DNA from: Streptomyces sp. NBC_00271
Lineage (GTDB): Bacteria; Actinomycetota; Actinomycetes; Streptomycetales; Streptomycetaceae
NCBI RefSeq assembly: GCF_036178845.1
Contig: NZ_CP108070.1
Coordinates: 682,001 to 746,000, forward strand
Length of the DNA: 64,000 nucleotides
Direction: 5' to 3'
Below the pieces are notes generated by a model. The model saw only the letters and a list, made by a program, of their open reading frames with translations, had not been told where the DNA came from and made no database searches. Shown one piece after another: positions 9,154-18,144 of this stretch. Both the position numbers and the translations under genes were made by a program. How positions within the stretch are numbered: position 1 is the first letter of the stretch; every line of letters begins with the position of its first letter.

Positions 9154-10782
9154 GTGAAGTCACGCCTGAAACTGCTCGGCCTGGTCGCCGTGCCGGCCCT
9201 GCTCGCCGCCGCCGTCCCCACCGCCTACGCCGCCGGCACCCCTCAGCCGCACTCAACCCGCGCGGCCATCACCGGAGATGTCCTGAAGGGCCTGAACCAG
9301 AACGCGACCCACACCGGCAACGTCGCCGCCGGGAAGCGGATATCGGTGGCGATCAGCCTGGCTCCCAGAAACGACAAGGCGCTCGACACCTTCGTCGCCA
9401 AGGTCAGCAACCCGCGGTCGAGTTCCTACGGGCATTACTTGACGAAGCGTCAGTTCGCGGCCCGCTTCGGGCGGACCGATGCCGAGATCAAGCAGCTCAA
9501 GGACTACCTGCGCGCGCAGGGGCTCACCGTCGGCACCGTCCACTCGGGGAACCTGCTGGTCGACGCCAGCGGCACCGCCGCCCAGCTGGAGAAGGCCTTC
9601 GGCACCAAGCTGTCGACCTGGAAGGACGCCGCGACGGGCCGTGCGTTCTACGCCAACGACACCGCGCCGACCCTGCCGTCCGCCATCGCCTCCCTCGTCA
9701 GCGACGTGGCCGGTCTCAACAACCGCGCCCAGCTGCACCACCAGGCGCCCTCCACCGTCACCCCGCACAACGGCCCGGGCGGCGGCTACACCCCGGCTCA
9801 GCTCAAGGGCGGCTACAACGTCTCCGGTACGTACACCGGCAGCGGCCAGAAGATCGCGCTGCTGGAGTTCGACGGCTTCCAGCAGTCGAACATCACCAAG
9901 TACGACACCAACTACAGCCTGGGCTCGCCCACTCCGACCGTGCAGAAGGTGGACGGCGGTTCCGGGTCGCTCGGCGACGGCCAGGTCGAGGTCGAGCTGG
10001 ACATCGAGGTCCTGCACGCGATCGCCCCCAAGGCGAACGTCACCGTCTTCGAGGGTCCCAACTCCGACGCCGGTGAGGTCGACACCTACCAGGCCATCGT
10101 CGACAGCGGCATTCCGACCACGTCGATCAGCTGGGGCGCCGCCGAGAGCGCGCGCACCACCTCCAACATCAACGCCGTGGACGCCGTCTTCAAGGCGGGC
10201 GCCGCCGAGGGCCTCGGCTTCTACGCGGCCTCAGGGGACGACGGCTCCGACGACGCGGGCGACGGCGGCACCTCCGTCGACTACCCGGCCAGCGACCCGT
10301 ACGTCACCGGTGTCGGCGGCACCAGGCTGACCGTCACCTCGTCCAACGCCTGGAGCAAGGAGGTGGCCTGGTCCGGGGGCGGCGGCGGCAAGTCCTCCGT
10401 CTTCAAGATCCCCAGCTGGCAGACCGCGGTGCAGAAGAGCGCCGGCGGCGGCTACCGCCAGGTACCGGACGTCTCGGCCCACGCCAACCCCAGCCCCGGC
10501 GTCTCGATCTACTCCCAGGGCAGCTGGAGCTCGGTCGGCGGCACCAGCGCCGCCGCGCCCGAGTGGGCGGCGTTCGCCGCGCTGTACAACCAGCAGGCCG
10601 CGGCCGCCGGCAAGGCCAACCTCGGCTTCGCCAACCCCGCCCTCTACACGGCGAGCGGCACCGGCTTCCACGACATCACCAGCGGCAGCAACGGCGACTA
10701 CTCCGCCGCCACCGGCTGGGACTTCACCACCGGATGGGGCTCGTACAACGCCGCGACCCTGGCGAGCAAGCTGCTCGGCTGA
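9154..10782 (+). CDS. Secreted S53 (sedolisin/kumamolisin-type) serine-carboxyl peptidase
   Basis: A 542-residue pre-pro-enzyme: signal peptide (residues 1 to about 27, ending TAYAAG), a pro-kumamolisin activation domain (about 40-200) and an S53 catalytic domain. The sedolisin triad can be placed: Glu279 and Asp283 in EVELD, and Ser465 in GGTSAAAPEWAA. The C-terminal HDIT...GWDFTTGWG part supplies the calcium site typical of the family. The enzyme is expected to cut proteins outside the cell at acidic pH. The GTG at 9154 is preferred over the upstream in-frame GTG at 9103 because GGAGG lies just before it and it leaves a normal signal peptide. A strong terminator follows. Confidence 0.93.
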   Translation: MKSRLKLLGLVAVPALLAAAVPTAYAAGTPQPHSTRAAITGDVLKGLNQNATHTGNVAAGKRISVAISLAPRNDKALDTFVAKVSNPRSSSYGHYLTKRQFAARFGRTDAEIKQLKDYLRAQGLTVGTVHSGNLLVDASGTAAQLEKAFGTKLSTWKDAATGRAFYANDTAPTLPSAIASLVSDVAGLNNRAQLHHQAPSTVTPHNGPGGGYTPAQLKGGYNVSGTYTGSGQKIALLEFDGFQQSNITKYDTNYSLGSPTPTVQKVDGGSGSLGDGQVEVELDIEVLHAIAPKANVTVFEGPNSDAGEVDTYQAIVDSGIPTTSISWGAAESARTTSNINAVDAVFKAGAAEGLGFYAASGDDGSDDAGDGGTSVDYPASDPYVTGVGGTRLTVTSSNAWSKEVAWSGGGGGKSSVFKIPSWQTAVQKSAGGGYRQVPDVSAHANPSPGVSIYSQGSWSSVGGTSAAAPEWAAFAALYNQQAAAAGKANLGFANPALYTASGTGFHDITSGSNGDYSAATGWDFTTGWGSYNAATLASKLLG

Positions 10783-10812
10783 TCCCCAGCGGCTGTGAGT
10801 GCCAACCAATAG

Positions 10813-10844
10813 AGCGCGGGTCGGGATCACTCCCGGCCCGCGCT
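10813..10844 (+). terminator. Terminator hairpin after the S53 protease
   Basis: A 14-bp stem with one G.U pair (AGCGCGGGTCGGGA / TCCCGGCCCGCGCT) and a 4-nt TCAC loop, 30 bp after the protease stop. No T-run follows, as is common in Streptomyces. Confidence 0.8.
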
Positions 10845-11118
10845 TCGGGTCTGTTCCCGTCCCCGCGTCCCGAATGCGTCGCACATGAGTCTGCTGGTGG
10901 GTTCGGCTCGCGGAGTGGACTGCTGGACCATCTCGCCACCAGCCGCCGCACCGATGCGAGCGGCAATCATGTGTGTCTGTCCGATGGCTTCCGGCCGGAT
11001 CAGTGCACACGCGTGCAGGTGCGCCCGCCATGTGTCCCGGCGGGTGAGGGCGCACGGTCGCCCGTCAACTCCCCACGTCACGCTGGTGCTTCATGACCAT
11101 CTGTGGTTACCTGGCTGT
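10845..11118. other. Intergenic, no gene recognised
   Basis: About 270 bp between the protease terminator and the metY leader peptide. Both strands were read; short open frames here lack convincing codon use or motifs. The right end must hold the promoter for the leader and metY. Confidence 0.5.
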
Positions 11119-11193
11119 ATGACCGTGCTCGTGACTCGCCGCCACGTCGACTACGTGCGTGTCACCACCACGGGTTGTTCCGCCGAGAGCTGA
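11119..11193 (+). CDS. RRHVD-type leader peptide upstream of metY (putative cysteine attenuator)
   Basis: A 24-codon ORF beginning ATG and containing RRHVDYVRVTTTGC before a TGA stop. Short peptides with an RRHVD core followed by a late Cys codon are a recurring class of leader peptides in Streptomyces, found before sulfur-assimilation genes and thought to act as cysteine-responsive attenuators. The peptide ends 142 bp before metY, leaving room for alternative RNA structures. No clear Shine-Dalgarno site precedes the ATG; translation from a leaderless transcript is possible (TTACCT ending 7 bp upstream could be a -10 element). The motif and position are seen; the regulatory role is inferred from family and context. 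Confidence 0.75.
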   Translation: MTVLVTRRHVDYVRVTTTGCSAES

Positions 11194-11335
11194 CGCCCCG
11201 CTCCGGCACCTGATCACTTTCCCCCCTCTCCGCAACGTGCTGTCCGCTGCCCTGCCGGGCGCGCCGCACAGCCCTGCGGTGTCTTCACCAACCCCCGCGC
11301 GCCTCCGCACTTCGCACGCCGCACAAGGGAGAAAC

Positions 11336-12697
11336 ATGAGCCAGCCCATCGACTCCGTCACCGCGGGTCACACCCCTGAGGACGAGCACGTCGGCCCCGA
11401 CACCTCGGCCTGGTCGTTCGAGACCAAGCAGATCCATGCCGGTGCCGTGCCGGACCCGACGACCGGGGCACGGGCGGTACCGATCTACCAGACCAGCTCG
11501 TTCGTCTTCCGCGACACCCAGCACGCCGCCGACCTGTTCGCGCTGGCCGAGCCCGGCAACATCTACACGCGCATCCACAACCCCACCCAGGACGTCTTCG
11601 AGCAGCGCGTCGCCGCGCTGGAAGGCGGAGTGGCCGCGGTGGCACTCGCCTCCGGTCAGGCCGCGGAAACGCTCGCCATCCTGACGCTGGCATCCGCCGG
11701 CGACCACCTCGTGTCCAGCACCTCCCTGTACGGCGGCACGTACAACCTCTTCCGCCACACCCTTCCCAAGTTCGGCATCGAGGTGTCGTTCGTCGACGAC
11801 CCGGACGACCTCGAGGCGTGGCGTGCCGCGATCCGACCGAACACGAAGGCCCTGTTCGCCGAGACACTCGGCAATCCGCGCGGCAACGTACTCGACGTAC
11901 GGGCGGTGGCGGACGTCGCGCACGAGGCGGGCGTTCCGCTGATCGTGGACAACACCGTGCCGACCCCGTTTCTGCTGCGGCCCATCGAGCACGGTGCCGA
12001 CATCGTCGTCCACTCCGCGACGAAGTTCCTCGGCGGCCATGGCACCACCATCGCCGGCGTCGTGGTCGACGGCGGCACCTTCGACTTCGGCGCGCACGCC
12101 GAGCGCTTCCCCGACTTCAGCGAACCGGACCCCAGCTACCACGGGCTGCGGTACTGGCCCGCGCTCGGCCCGGGCGCCTTCGCGATCAAGCTGCGGGTGC
12201 AGCTGTTGCGCGACATCGGTCCGGCCATCTCGCCGCACTCCGCCTTCCTGCTCCTGCAGGGCGTCGAGACGCTCAGTCTGCGCATCGAGCGGCACTCGGC
12301 CAACGCCCAGGCGCTGGCCGAGTGGCTGGAGCAGCGCGACGAGGTCGCCGCCGTCCATTATCCGGGACTCGAATCCAACCGGTGGTACGCGGCGGGGCAA
12401 CGCTACCTGCCGCGCGGCGCTGGGGCGGTGCTGGCCTTCGAGCTGCGGGACGGGGTCGAGGCCGGAAAGCGATTCGTGGACGCGGTCGAACTCTTCAGCC
12501 ACCTCGCCAACATCGGGGACGTACGCAGCCTCATCATCCATCCGGCGTCCACCACCCACAGCCAGCTGGACGAGGCGCAGTTGGCGGCGACCGGCACCTC
12601 ACCCGGACTGGTACGCCTGTCGGTCGGGATCGAGAACCTCGCCGACCTCAAGGCCGACCTGGAGGCCGGGTTCCGCGCGGCGAAGGGCGCGTCCTGA
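11336..12697 (+). CDS. metY: O-acetylhomoserine sulfhydrylase (MetY)
   Basis: A 453-residue PLP enzyme of the Cys/Met metabolism family. It joins O-acetylhomoserine and sulfide to give homocysteine, the direct-sulfhydrylation route to methionine. The PLP-binding lysine is Lys230 in [13 protein letters not shown]; other hallmarks are [40 protein letters not shown], the LYGGTYNLF loop and the [10 protein letters not shown] end. Start is the ATG at 11336 with GGGAGA 5 bp upstream. metX follows with overlapping stop/start codons, so substrate synthesis and use are coupled, and an RRHVD leader peptide precedes it. Confidence 0.95.
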   Translation: MSQPIDSVTAGHTPEDEHVGPDTSAWSFETKQIHAGAVPDPTTGARAVPIYQTSSFVFRDTQHAADLFALAEPGNIYTRIHNPTQDVFEQRVAALEGGVAAVALASGQAAETLAILTLASAGDHLVSSTSLYGGTYNLFRHTLPKFGIEVSFVDDPDDLEAWRAAIRPNTKALFAETLGNPRGNVLDVRAVADVAHEAGVPLIVDNTVPTPFLLRPIEHGADIVVHSATKFLGGHGTTIAGVVVDGGTFDFGAHAERFPDFSEPDPSYHGLRYWPALGPGAFAIKLRVQLLRDIGPAISPHSAFLLLQGVETLSLRIERHSANAQALAEWLEQRDEVAAVHYPGLESNRWYAAGQRYLPRGAGAVLAFELRDGVEAGKRFVDAVELFSHLANIGDVRSLIIHPASTTHSQLDEAQLAATGTSPGLVRLSVGIENLADLKADLEAGFRAAKGAS

Positions 12698-13845
12698 ACA
12701 GCGTACCGACGCCGTCCACGGTTCCCCTTCCGCCGGCCTCCGGGGCCTGGCGGGAGGGGGACCCGCCCGGGCGCCGCCAGTGGCACTCCCGGGAGAAGCC
12801 TCTTGCGCTGGAGGCGGGCGGTGAACTGCCCGGCGTGCGGCTGGCGTTCGAGACCTGGGGACGGCTCGCACCGGACCGCTCCAACGCCGTACTGGTACTG
12901 CACGCGCTCACCGGCGACAGCCATGCCGCAGGACCCGCCGGACCCGGTCACCCCACCCCCGGCTGGTGGGACGCCCTCATCGGCGCCGGACAGGCCCTGG
13001 ACACGGACCGGTGGTTCGTCGTCGCACCGAACGTGCTCGGTGGTTGCCAGGGCAGCACCGGGCCGTCCTCGCTCCGCCCCGACGGGCGGCGCTGGGGCGG
13101 GGACTTCCCGTTCCTGACCCAGCGCGACCAGGTCGCCGTGGAGGCCGACCTGACGGATGAACTGGGCATCGAGCGCTGGGCGTTGGTGGTCGGCGGCTCC
13201 ATGGGCGGGATGCGCGCCCTGGAGTGGGCCGTGACATATCCGGAACGCACGGACGCGCTCCTGCTGCTCGCCACCACCGCGGCGGCGAGCGCCGAGCAGA
13301 TCGCCTGGGCGAACATCCAGCTCCACGCGATCCGCGCCGACCCGCACTGGCGCGGCGGCGATTACCACGACGCCGGTCCCGGCCGCGGACCGCACACCGG
13401 ACTCGGCCTGGCCCGTCGCCTCGCCCACGTGACCTACCGCAGCGAGCCGGAACTGACGGTCCGCTTCGGCCGGGCGCCCCAGGGCGCGGAGGACCCTTGG
13501 AACGGCGGCCGCTACCAGGTCGAGTCGTACCTCGACCACCACGCCGCCAAGTTGGTGCACCGTTTCGACGCGAGCAGCTACGTGACGCTGGCGGAGGCCA
13601 TGAACAGCCACGACATCGGCCGTGACCGCGGTGACACGCGCGCCGCCCTGCGCCGGGTGACCGCGAGGACCCTCGTCGCCGGAGTCGACTCCGACCGCCT
13701 CTACCCGCCGTCCCAGCAGGCGGAGCTGGCCGCCGCGATCCCTGCCGCGGACCACCTCCGCCTGATCGAATCCCCCTACGGCCACGACGGATTCCTGATC
13801 GAGACGGAGCAGGTCGCCGCGCTCGTCCGTGAACTCGTCGGCTAG
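12694..13845 (+). CDS. metX: Homoserine O-acetyltransferase (MetX)
   Basis: An alpha/beta-hydrolase-fold acyltransferase that acetylates homoserine with acetyl-CoA to give MetY's substrate. The triad is visible: Ser169 in GGSMGGMRALEWAV, Asp332 in VDSDRLYPP and His364 in YGHDGFLIE. AMNSHDIGR is also diagnostic. No ATG, GTG or TTG exists in frame near the expected N-terminus. The best candidate is the CTG at 12694, which overlaps the metY stop (CTGA) and has GAAGGG a few bases upstream; it gives 383 residues, the normal family length. The alternative is translation by re-initiation at another non-standard codon. Confidence 0.92.
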   Translation: MNSVPTPSTVPLPPASGAWREGDPPGRRQWHSREKPLALEAGGELPGVRLAFETWGRLAPDRSNAVLVLHALTGDSHAAGPAGPGHPTPGWWDALIGAGQALDTDRWFVVAPNVLGGCQGSTGPSSLRPDGRRWGGDFPFLTQRDQVAVEADLTDELGIERWALVVGGSMGGMRALEWAVTYPERTDALLLLATTAAASAEQIAWANIQLHAIRADPHWRGGDYHDAGPGRGPHTGLGLARRLAHVTYRSEPELTVRFGRAPQGAEDPWNGGRYQVESYLDHHAAKLVHRFDASSYVTLAEAMNSHDIGRDRGDTRAALRRVTARTLVAGVDSDRLYPPSQQAELAAAIPAADHLRLIESPYGHDGFLIETEQVAALVRELVG

Positions 13846-13880
13846 CCGCCCGACCGGAGAGGTGCTCGTGGGCCCCGGAC

Positions 13881-14825
13881 TCAGGTGCCCGTCGTGAGCG
13901 GCCTGGACGGATCCTGGGACCATTCCTCCAGCGAACCGTCGTACAGGGCGATGTCCTCACGGCCCAGCAGCGTGAGGGCGAGCGCGATGCCGGCGGCGGA
14001 GATGCCGCCGCCGCAGTAGAGGATCACCGGCGACTCCTCGCCCGTGAGGACCGCACACACGCGTTCGGCGAGTTCGGCGGCAGGCAGGAACCGGCCCGTG
14101 CCGTCGAGGAGGCCGCGCCCAGGCAGGCTGAGACTGCCGGGGATGTGGCCGCGTCGGCTGTAACGGGTGAAGGCGGAGCCGTCGAAGCCGCCGGGCGGCA
14201 GCGCACACACCAGCGTGCCGGGACGCTCGCCGCGGCTGACGGCCCCCACCGTCTCCATGCCGGTCCACATGCCGGGACGGGGTACGGGGGTGAGGGGGCC
14301 GATGACCGGAGTGGCACTCGCCTCGCCACCACCCGTCTCCTCGCCACCCGTCTCGTCACCGCGGGCAATCGGATGTCCGCCCGTCTCCCATGCCTGCCAT
14401 CCACCGTCCAGTACCGCCACCGGCACGGAGATCGACCGCAGCATCCACCACAGCCGGGCCGCCCAGATGCCACCGCCGCTGTCGTAGGCGACGACCTCCG
14501 AACCGTCGCGGACACCGAGCCGCTGCAATGCGGCGGCCAGCGCCTCCGGTGCCGGGACCGCGAAGTGGTACGGCGCCCCCTGGTCCGACAGTTCGCCCGT
14601 GAGGTCCGCGTGGCGAGAGCCGGGGATGTGGCGCTCGGCCCACTCGACGCGACCGCTGCCGGACCGGTATTCGCCGTCGTGGCGGGGTGACGGCAGCAGC
14701 GCGGTGGCATCGAGGACGATCAGCCGGGGGTCGCCGAGGCGGGCGGCGAGCCACACGTCGTCGACCAGCGGTCCGGGAAGCAGGGCTTCGGAGAGCAAGG
14801 GGTCGGGGCGCAGGGGGTCGGTCAT
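13881..14825 (-). CDS. sseA: Sulfurtransferase with tandem rhodanese domains (SseA-like)
   Basis: A 314-residue protein with two rhodanese domains: an inactive N-terminal one (about 20-155, VWLAARLGDPRLIVLDATALLPS) and a catalytic C-terminal one (about 185-305). The active-site loop is CGGGIS within VILYCGGGISAAGIALALTLLG; its Cys carries the persulfide. The family moves sulfane sulfur from thiosulfate or 3-mercaptopyruvate to cyanide or other thiols. The loop differs from both the classic CRKGVT and CGSGVTA forms, so the donor is uncertain. It converges on metX, 35 bp away, in a sulfur-metabolism neighbourhood. Start is the ATG at 14825. Confidence 0.88.
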   Translation of the reverse strand: MTDPLRPDPLLSEALLPGPLVDDVWLAARLGDPRLIVLDATALLPSPRHDGEYRSGSGRVEWAERHIPGSRHADLTGELSDQGAPYHFAVPAPEALAAALQRLGVRDGSEVVAYDSGGGIWAARLWWMLRSISVPVAVLDGGWQAWETGGHPIARGDETGGEETGGGEASATPVIGPLTPVPRPGMWTGMETVGAVSRGERPGTLVCALPPGGFDGSAFTRYSRRGHIPGSLSLPGRGLLDGTGRFLPAAELAERVCAVLTGEESPVILYCGGGISAAGIALALTLLGREDIALYDGSLEEWSQDPSRPLTTGT

Positions 14826-14960
14826 GGCGGGGATGCTAACCCAGCGGTGCCCGCCGGGAGCGAGCCTGATCTGCGCGTTCTCGTTGGCTGGGCAAGATCG
14901 TCCCATATCGTGGAACTCGCTTGCACAGCATCGGCTGCCCGGGGTTATGGTTTCGGCCAT

Positions 14961-15080
14961 CTACGCGGGAGCCCCTACCCGGTTGGGCTGAGAGGGCGTC
15001 TGGGAGCGGTGTCGGCATCTGTCGGCCCGGTCCCCATGGGAACGCCGACCGCATCACTTGAGCCTCAGTGCCCGCGTAGG
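14961..15080 (+). promoter_or_regulatory. TPP riboswitch (THI element)
   Basis: A closing stem P1 forms between CTACGCGGG (14961-14969) and CCCGCGTAG (15071-15079). Inside lie the diagnostic CTGAGA (14988-14993) after a CCC...GGG stem, a variable stem-loop around 15000-15045, and a GACCGCATCACTTGAGCCT...GCCCGCGTAGG segment corresponding to the usual GACC..UGAACCUGA...GCGUAGG half. Bound thiamine pyrophosphate should lower expression of the downstream ThiY-type transport operon. The ACTTGAGCCT part departs somewhat from the usual AACCTGAT. Confidence 0.88.
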
Positions 15081-15275
15081 AGTACCGCATGTCTTCAGCA
15101 GTCGAGCAGCAGTGTCCCCCGGCGTCCGCCGCGGCGGCCCGCTCCTGTTGTTGACCCGCCCGGTCTCCCCCCTCCCCTTTCTCCTTCCTTTTCGCACCAG
15201 GCAGCCAGGCCACGGGCCCGCACACCTGAGTGCGGTCCGCATTCTGCCGTCTGCCGTCCACGGAGCCGTCTGCCC

Positions 15276-16208
15276 ATGTCGCACGTCCGAGTCATGCTCG
15301 ACTACTTCCACCCCTGGCCGAATTCCGCCGGTTTGTACGTGGCCCGGGAGCGCGGCTGGTACCGCGAAGCGGGTCTGGACGTGGAACTCACCGTCCAGGA
15401 TCCGGGACGCGGCGACACTCTGGAGTACCTGGCCCGGGGCGAGGTGGACTTCGGCCTCTTCCCGCCCAACCGGCTGCTCGCCCGCCGCGCCGCCCCCGGC
15501 CGGCGGCTGCTCGCCGTGGCCGCCGTCAACCACCGCGCCCTGGAGGCGATCCAGACCGCCCGCCCCACCGGCATCACCCGCCCCCGCGACCTGGCCGGAC
15601 GCCGCCTCGCCTACAACCCCACCCCGCGTGGACGCGCCATGGTCCGGCACCTGGTCGCGGCCGACGGCGGCGATCCGGACGCCGTGATCACCGTCGACGC
15701 GGGCTACCGCGAGCTGACCGTGGACGACATAGCGGCCGGGGAGGCGGATGCCACCTTCGGCACCTACTGGTCCTGGGACGCCCTGCGCGGCGACCTTCCC
15801 GAAGAGCAGCGCCTGACCTGGCCGGTCGACGAGATCGGCGCCCCCCACTACCACAGCTACCTCCTCGGTACGAGCGAGAGCCTCGCCGACGCCCGCCCCG
15901 ACCTGGTACGCGCCTTCCTGGCCGCCACCGCCCGTGGCTACGCCTCCGCGGCGGCCGACCAGGTAGGCGCCCGCGCCCTGTTGGAACGGGTGATCCCCTA
16001 CTTCTCGCGCCCCCTGATCGCCCGTTCCCTCAGCCTGGTCGCCCCGACCTGGACCGACGCGAACGGAAACTGGGGTGTCATCGACGAGACCCGCATGGGC
16101 CCCTACGCCGACTGGCTCGCGCGGCACAAGGCCGTCCCGCACGCCCGCGACTGGCGGTCCTCGTACACGAACGACCTGCTGGCCACCGCCGCGGCAGGCG
16201 CCGAATGA
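15276..16208 (+). CDS. ThiY/NMT1 (THI5-like) domain protein without signal peptide
   Basis: This 310-residue protein is the first gene after the TPP riboswitch. It has the two-lobed NMT1/THI5-like fold (LDYFHPWPNSAGLYVARERG, GEVDFGLFPPNRLLARRA, DDIAAGEADATFGTYW) and a tryptophan-rich end. Unlike the neighbouring ThiY lipoprotein it begins MSHVRVMLDYF directly, with no signal peptide or lipobox, so it is probably cytosolic. No cysteine is visible, so the CCCFC motif of yeast THI5 HMP-phosphate synthase is absent. It may bind the imported pyrimidine inside the cell or act as an enzyme of unknown type. The start is set by the fold beginning almost at once. Confidence 0.85.
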   Translation: MSHVRVMLDYFHPWPNSAGLYVARERGWYREAGLDVELTVQDPGRGDTLEYLARGEVDFGLFPPNRLLARRAAPGRRLLAVAAVNHRALEAIQTARPTGITRPRDLAGRRLAYNPTPRGRAMVRHLVAADGGDPDAVITVDAGYRELTVDDIAAGEADATFGTYWSWDALRGDLPEEQRLTWPVDEIGAPHYHSYLLGTSESLADARPDLVRAFLAATARGYASAAADQVGARALLERVIPYFSRPLIARSLSLVAPTWTDANGNWGVIDETRMGPYADWLARHKAVPHARDWRSSYTNDLLATAAAGAE

Positions 16209-16336
16209 CCTGCCAGGCAAGGGAACTGACGAGACGTATGGCCATCGACCTCATGCGGGTCGACAGCGCGCTGTGTCGGGCGTGAAGAGCACTTCTCCAC
16301 GCCCCCAGCACCGCCGCGCCCATCCGAGGAAACCCC

Positions 16337-17374
16337 ATGAGATCCCGTACGACCGCCCTGTTCGCCGTGACCACCGCCGCCGTCCTCGCCGCGACGGGCT
16401 GTGCCGCGCAGGACTCCACGTCCGCCGCCGCGAAGAACGGCACCACCCAGGTCACCCTCGCCCTGGACTGGACGCCCAACACCAACCACACCGGCATCTA
16501 CGTCGCCCAGCAGAAGGGCTGGTTCAAGGACGCCGGAATCGACCTGAAGATCGTGCCGTACGGCTCGACCGCGCCCGAGACCCTGATCGCCGGCCACAAG
16601 GCGGACTTCGGGATCTCGTACCAGGAGGGCGTCACCACGGCGCGCGCCGCGGGCCAGGACATCACCTCCGTGTACGCCGTGACGCAGAAGACGAACGTCA
16701 CGGTCTCCGTGCGCGCCGACCGCGACGACATCACTTCCCCCAAGGACCTGGCCGGCAAGACGTACGCGGGCTTCGGCGCCCCGTATGAGAAGGCCCTGCT
16801 CCAGAAGGTCATCCAGGAGGACGGCGGGAAGGGCACGTTCAAGCAGATCACGCTCAACACCTCGGCCTACGCGGCCCTTTACGCGGGCAAGGCGGACTTC
16901 GCGATGCCCATGCCCACCTGGGAGGGCCTGGAGGCGAAACTCACGAGCAAGCCCCTCAAGGACTTCCAGCTCGCCGACTACGGCTTCCCGGCCATCTACT
17001 CGACCCTCATCGCCTCCTCCGGTCAGTACCTCAAGCAGAACCCCGAGGTCGCCAAGAAGTTCCTGACCGTGGTCGACAAGGGTTACGCCTACGCCGCCGA
17101 CCACCCCGACCAGGCCGCCGATCTCCTCATCGCGGCCAACAAGAGCACGCTCACCAACACGGAACTGGTCAAGAAGAGCGAGGCGTTGCTCGCCAAGGAG
17201 TACTACCGCACCACCGACGGCACGCTCGGCACCCAGACGGCGAAGCGCTGGCAGGACTTCGCCGACTTCGAGTACAGGTCCGGCCTGCTGGTGGACAAGA
17301 ACGGCAAGAAGCTCACCAAGGCGCCGGACGCCTCGACGTTCTTCACCGACGCCTACCTCCCGGACACCAAGTGA
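16337..17374 (+). CDS. thiY: ThiY-like ABC transporter substrate-binding lipoprotein
   Basis: A 345-residue lipoprotein: n-region RSR, hydrophobic core, and lipobox LAATGC with the lipidated Cys at residue 22. The mature part is an NMT1/THI5-like binding protein (LALDWTPNTNHTGIYVAQQKGWF, KADFGISYQEGVTTARAAG, YAGFGAPYEKALL). Its position under a TPP riboswitch with a permease and ATPase identifies a ThiXYZ-type importer for a thiamine pyrimidine precursor such as HMP or the formylated aminopyrimidine. Whether it carries the precursor or thiamine itself cannot be read from the sequence. An ATG at 16337 follows a GAGGAAA ribosome site. Confidence 0.9.
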   Translation: MRSRTTALFAVTTAAVLAATGCAAQDSTSAAAKNGTTQVTLALDWTPNTNHTGIYVAQQKGWFKDAGIDLKIVPYGSTAPETLIAGHKADFGISYQEGVTTARAAGQDITSVYAVTQKTNVTVSVRADRDDITSPKDLAGKTYAGFGAPYEKALLQKVIQEDGGKGTFKQITLNTSAYAALYAGKADFAMPMPTWEGLEAKLTSKPLKDFQLADYGFPAIYSTLIASSGQYLKQNPEVAKKFLTVVDKGYAYAADHPDQAADLLIAANKSTLTNTELVKKSEALLAKEYYRTTDGTLGTQTAKRWQDFADFEYRSGLLVDKNGKKLTKAPDASTFFTDAYLPDTK

Positions 17375-18144
17375 GGACGGCCCTGCGGGCGGTCTGGCCG
17401 CCACTGCTCGTCCTCGCCGTGCTGGTGACCGGCTGGCAGGCGTACGTGACTGCCGCCGGCGTCGACCCGACGGTGCTGCCCAGCCCCGGCCGCGTCCTGT
17501 CGCAGGGCTGGGCGAACCGTGGCGACCTGTGGGACCAGACGCTGCCCACCCTCCAGGAGACCCTGCTCGGCTTCGCGCTGTCCTTCACCGCCGCCTGGCT
17601 GGTTGCCGTGGTGCTGGACTTCTCGGCTGCGGCCCGCCGGGGGCTGTACCCGCTCCTGGTGGCCTCGCAGACCATCCCGATCGTGGCCGTCGCACCACTG
17701 CTGATCATCTGGTTCGGCTTCGGTCTGCTGCCGAAGATGCTGGTGGTGACCCTGACGACGTTCTTCCCGCTCGCGGCGAACCTGGCGGCGGGCTTCGCGG
17801 CCACCGACCGCGACGCGATGCGGCTGCTGCGCTCCCTGGGCACGGGCCGGATACGCGCCTTCCGGCTGGTCCGGGTGCCGAGCGCACTCCCCCACTTCTT
17901 CACCGGGCTGCGGGTGAGCATCACGTACGCCGTGGTGGGCGCGGTCTTCGCGGAGTACGCCGGCGCCGAGAAGGGCCTCGGGATCTATATGCAGGCGCAG
18001 AAGAGCGCGTTCCGCACAGACCTGGTGTTGGCGGCGGTCGCGGTGACCGCCGCGCTGAGCATCGCCCTGTTCGGGGCGACCTGTCTGCTGCAACGACTCG
18101 TCCTGCCGTGGGAGCAGGCGCTGGTGAAGGAGGGCCGGTCATGA
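17371..18144 (+). CDS. thiX: ThiX-like ABC transporter permease
   Basis: A 257-residue inner-membrane permease of the BPD (SsuC/TauC/ThiX) group with about six hydrophobic segments. The EAA-type cytoplasmic loop that docks to the ATPase is seen around AATDRDAMRLLRSLGTGRIRAFRLVRVPSALP. The GTG start overlaps the thiY stop by 4 bp (GTGA) and the downstream ATPase start overlaps its own stop (ATGA), so translation is coupled. With thiY and thiZ it forms the importer. Confidence 0.9.
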   Translation: MRTALRAVWPPLLVLAVLVTGWQAYVTAAGVDPTVLPSPGRVLSQGWANRGDLWDQTLPTLQETLLGFALSFTAAWLVAVVLDFSAAARRGLYPLLVASQTIPIVAVAPLLIIWFGFGLLPKMLVVTLTTFFPLAANLAAGFAATDRDAMRLLRSLGTGRIRAFRLVRVPSALPHFFTGLRVSITYAVVGAVFAEYAGAEKGLGIYMQAQKSAFRTDLVLAAVAVTAALSIALFGATCLLQRLVLPWEQALVKEGRS

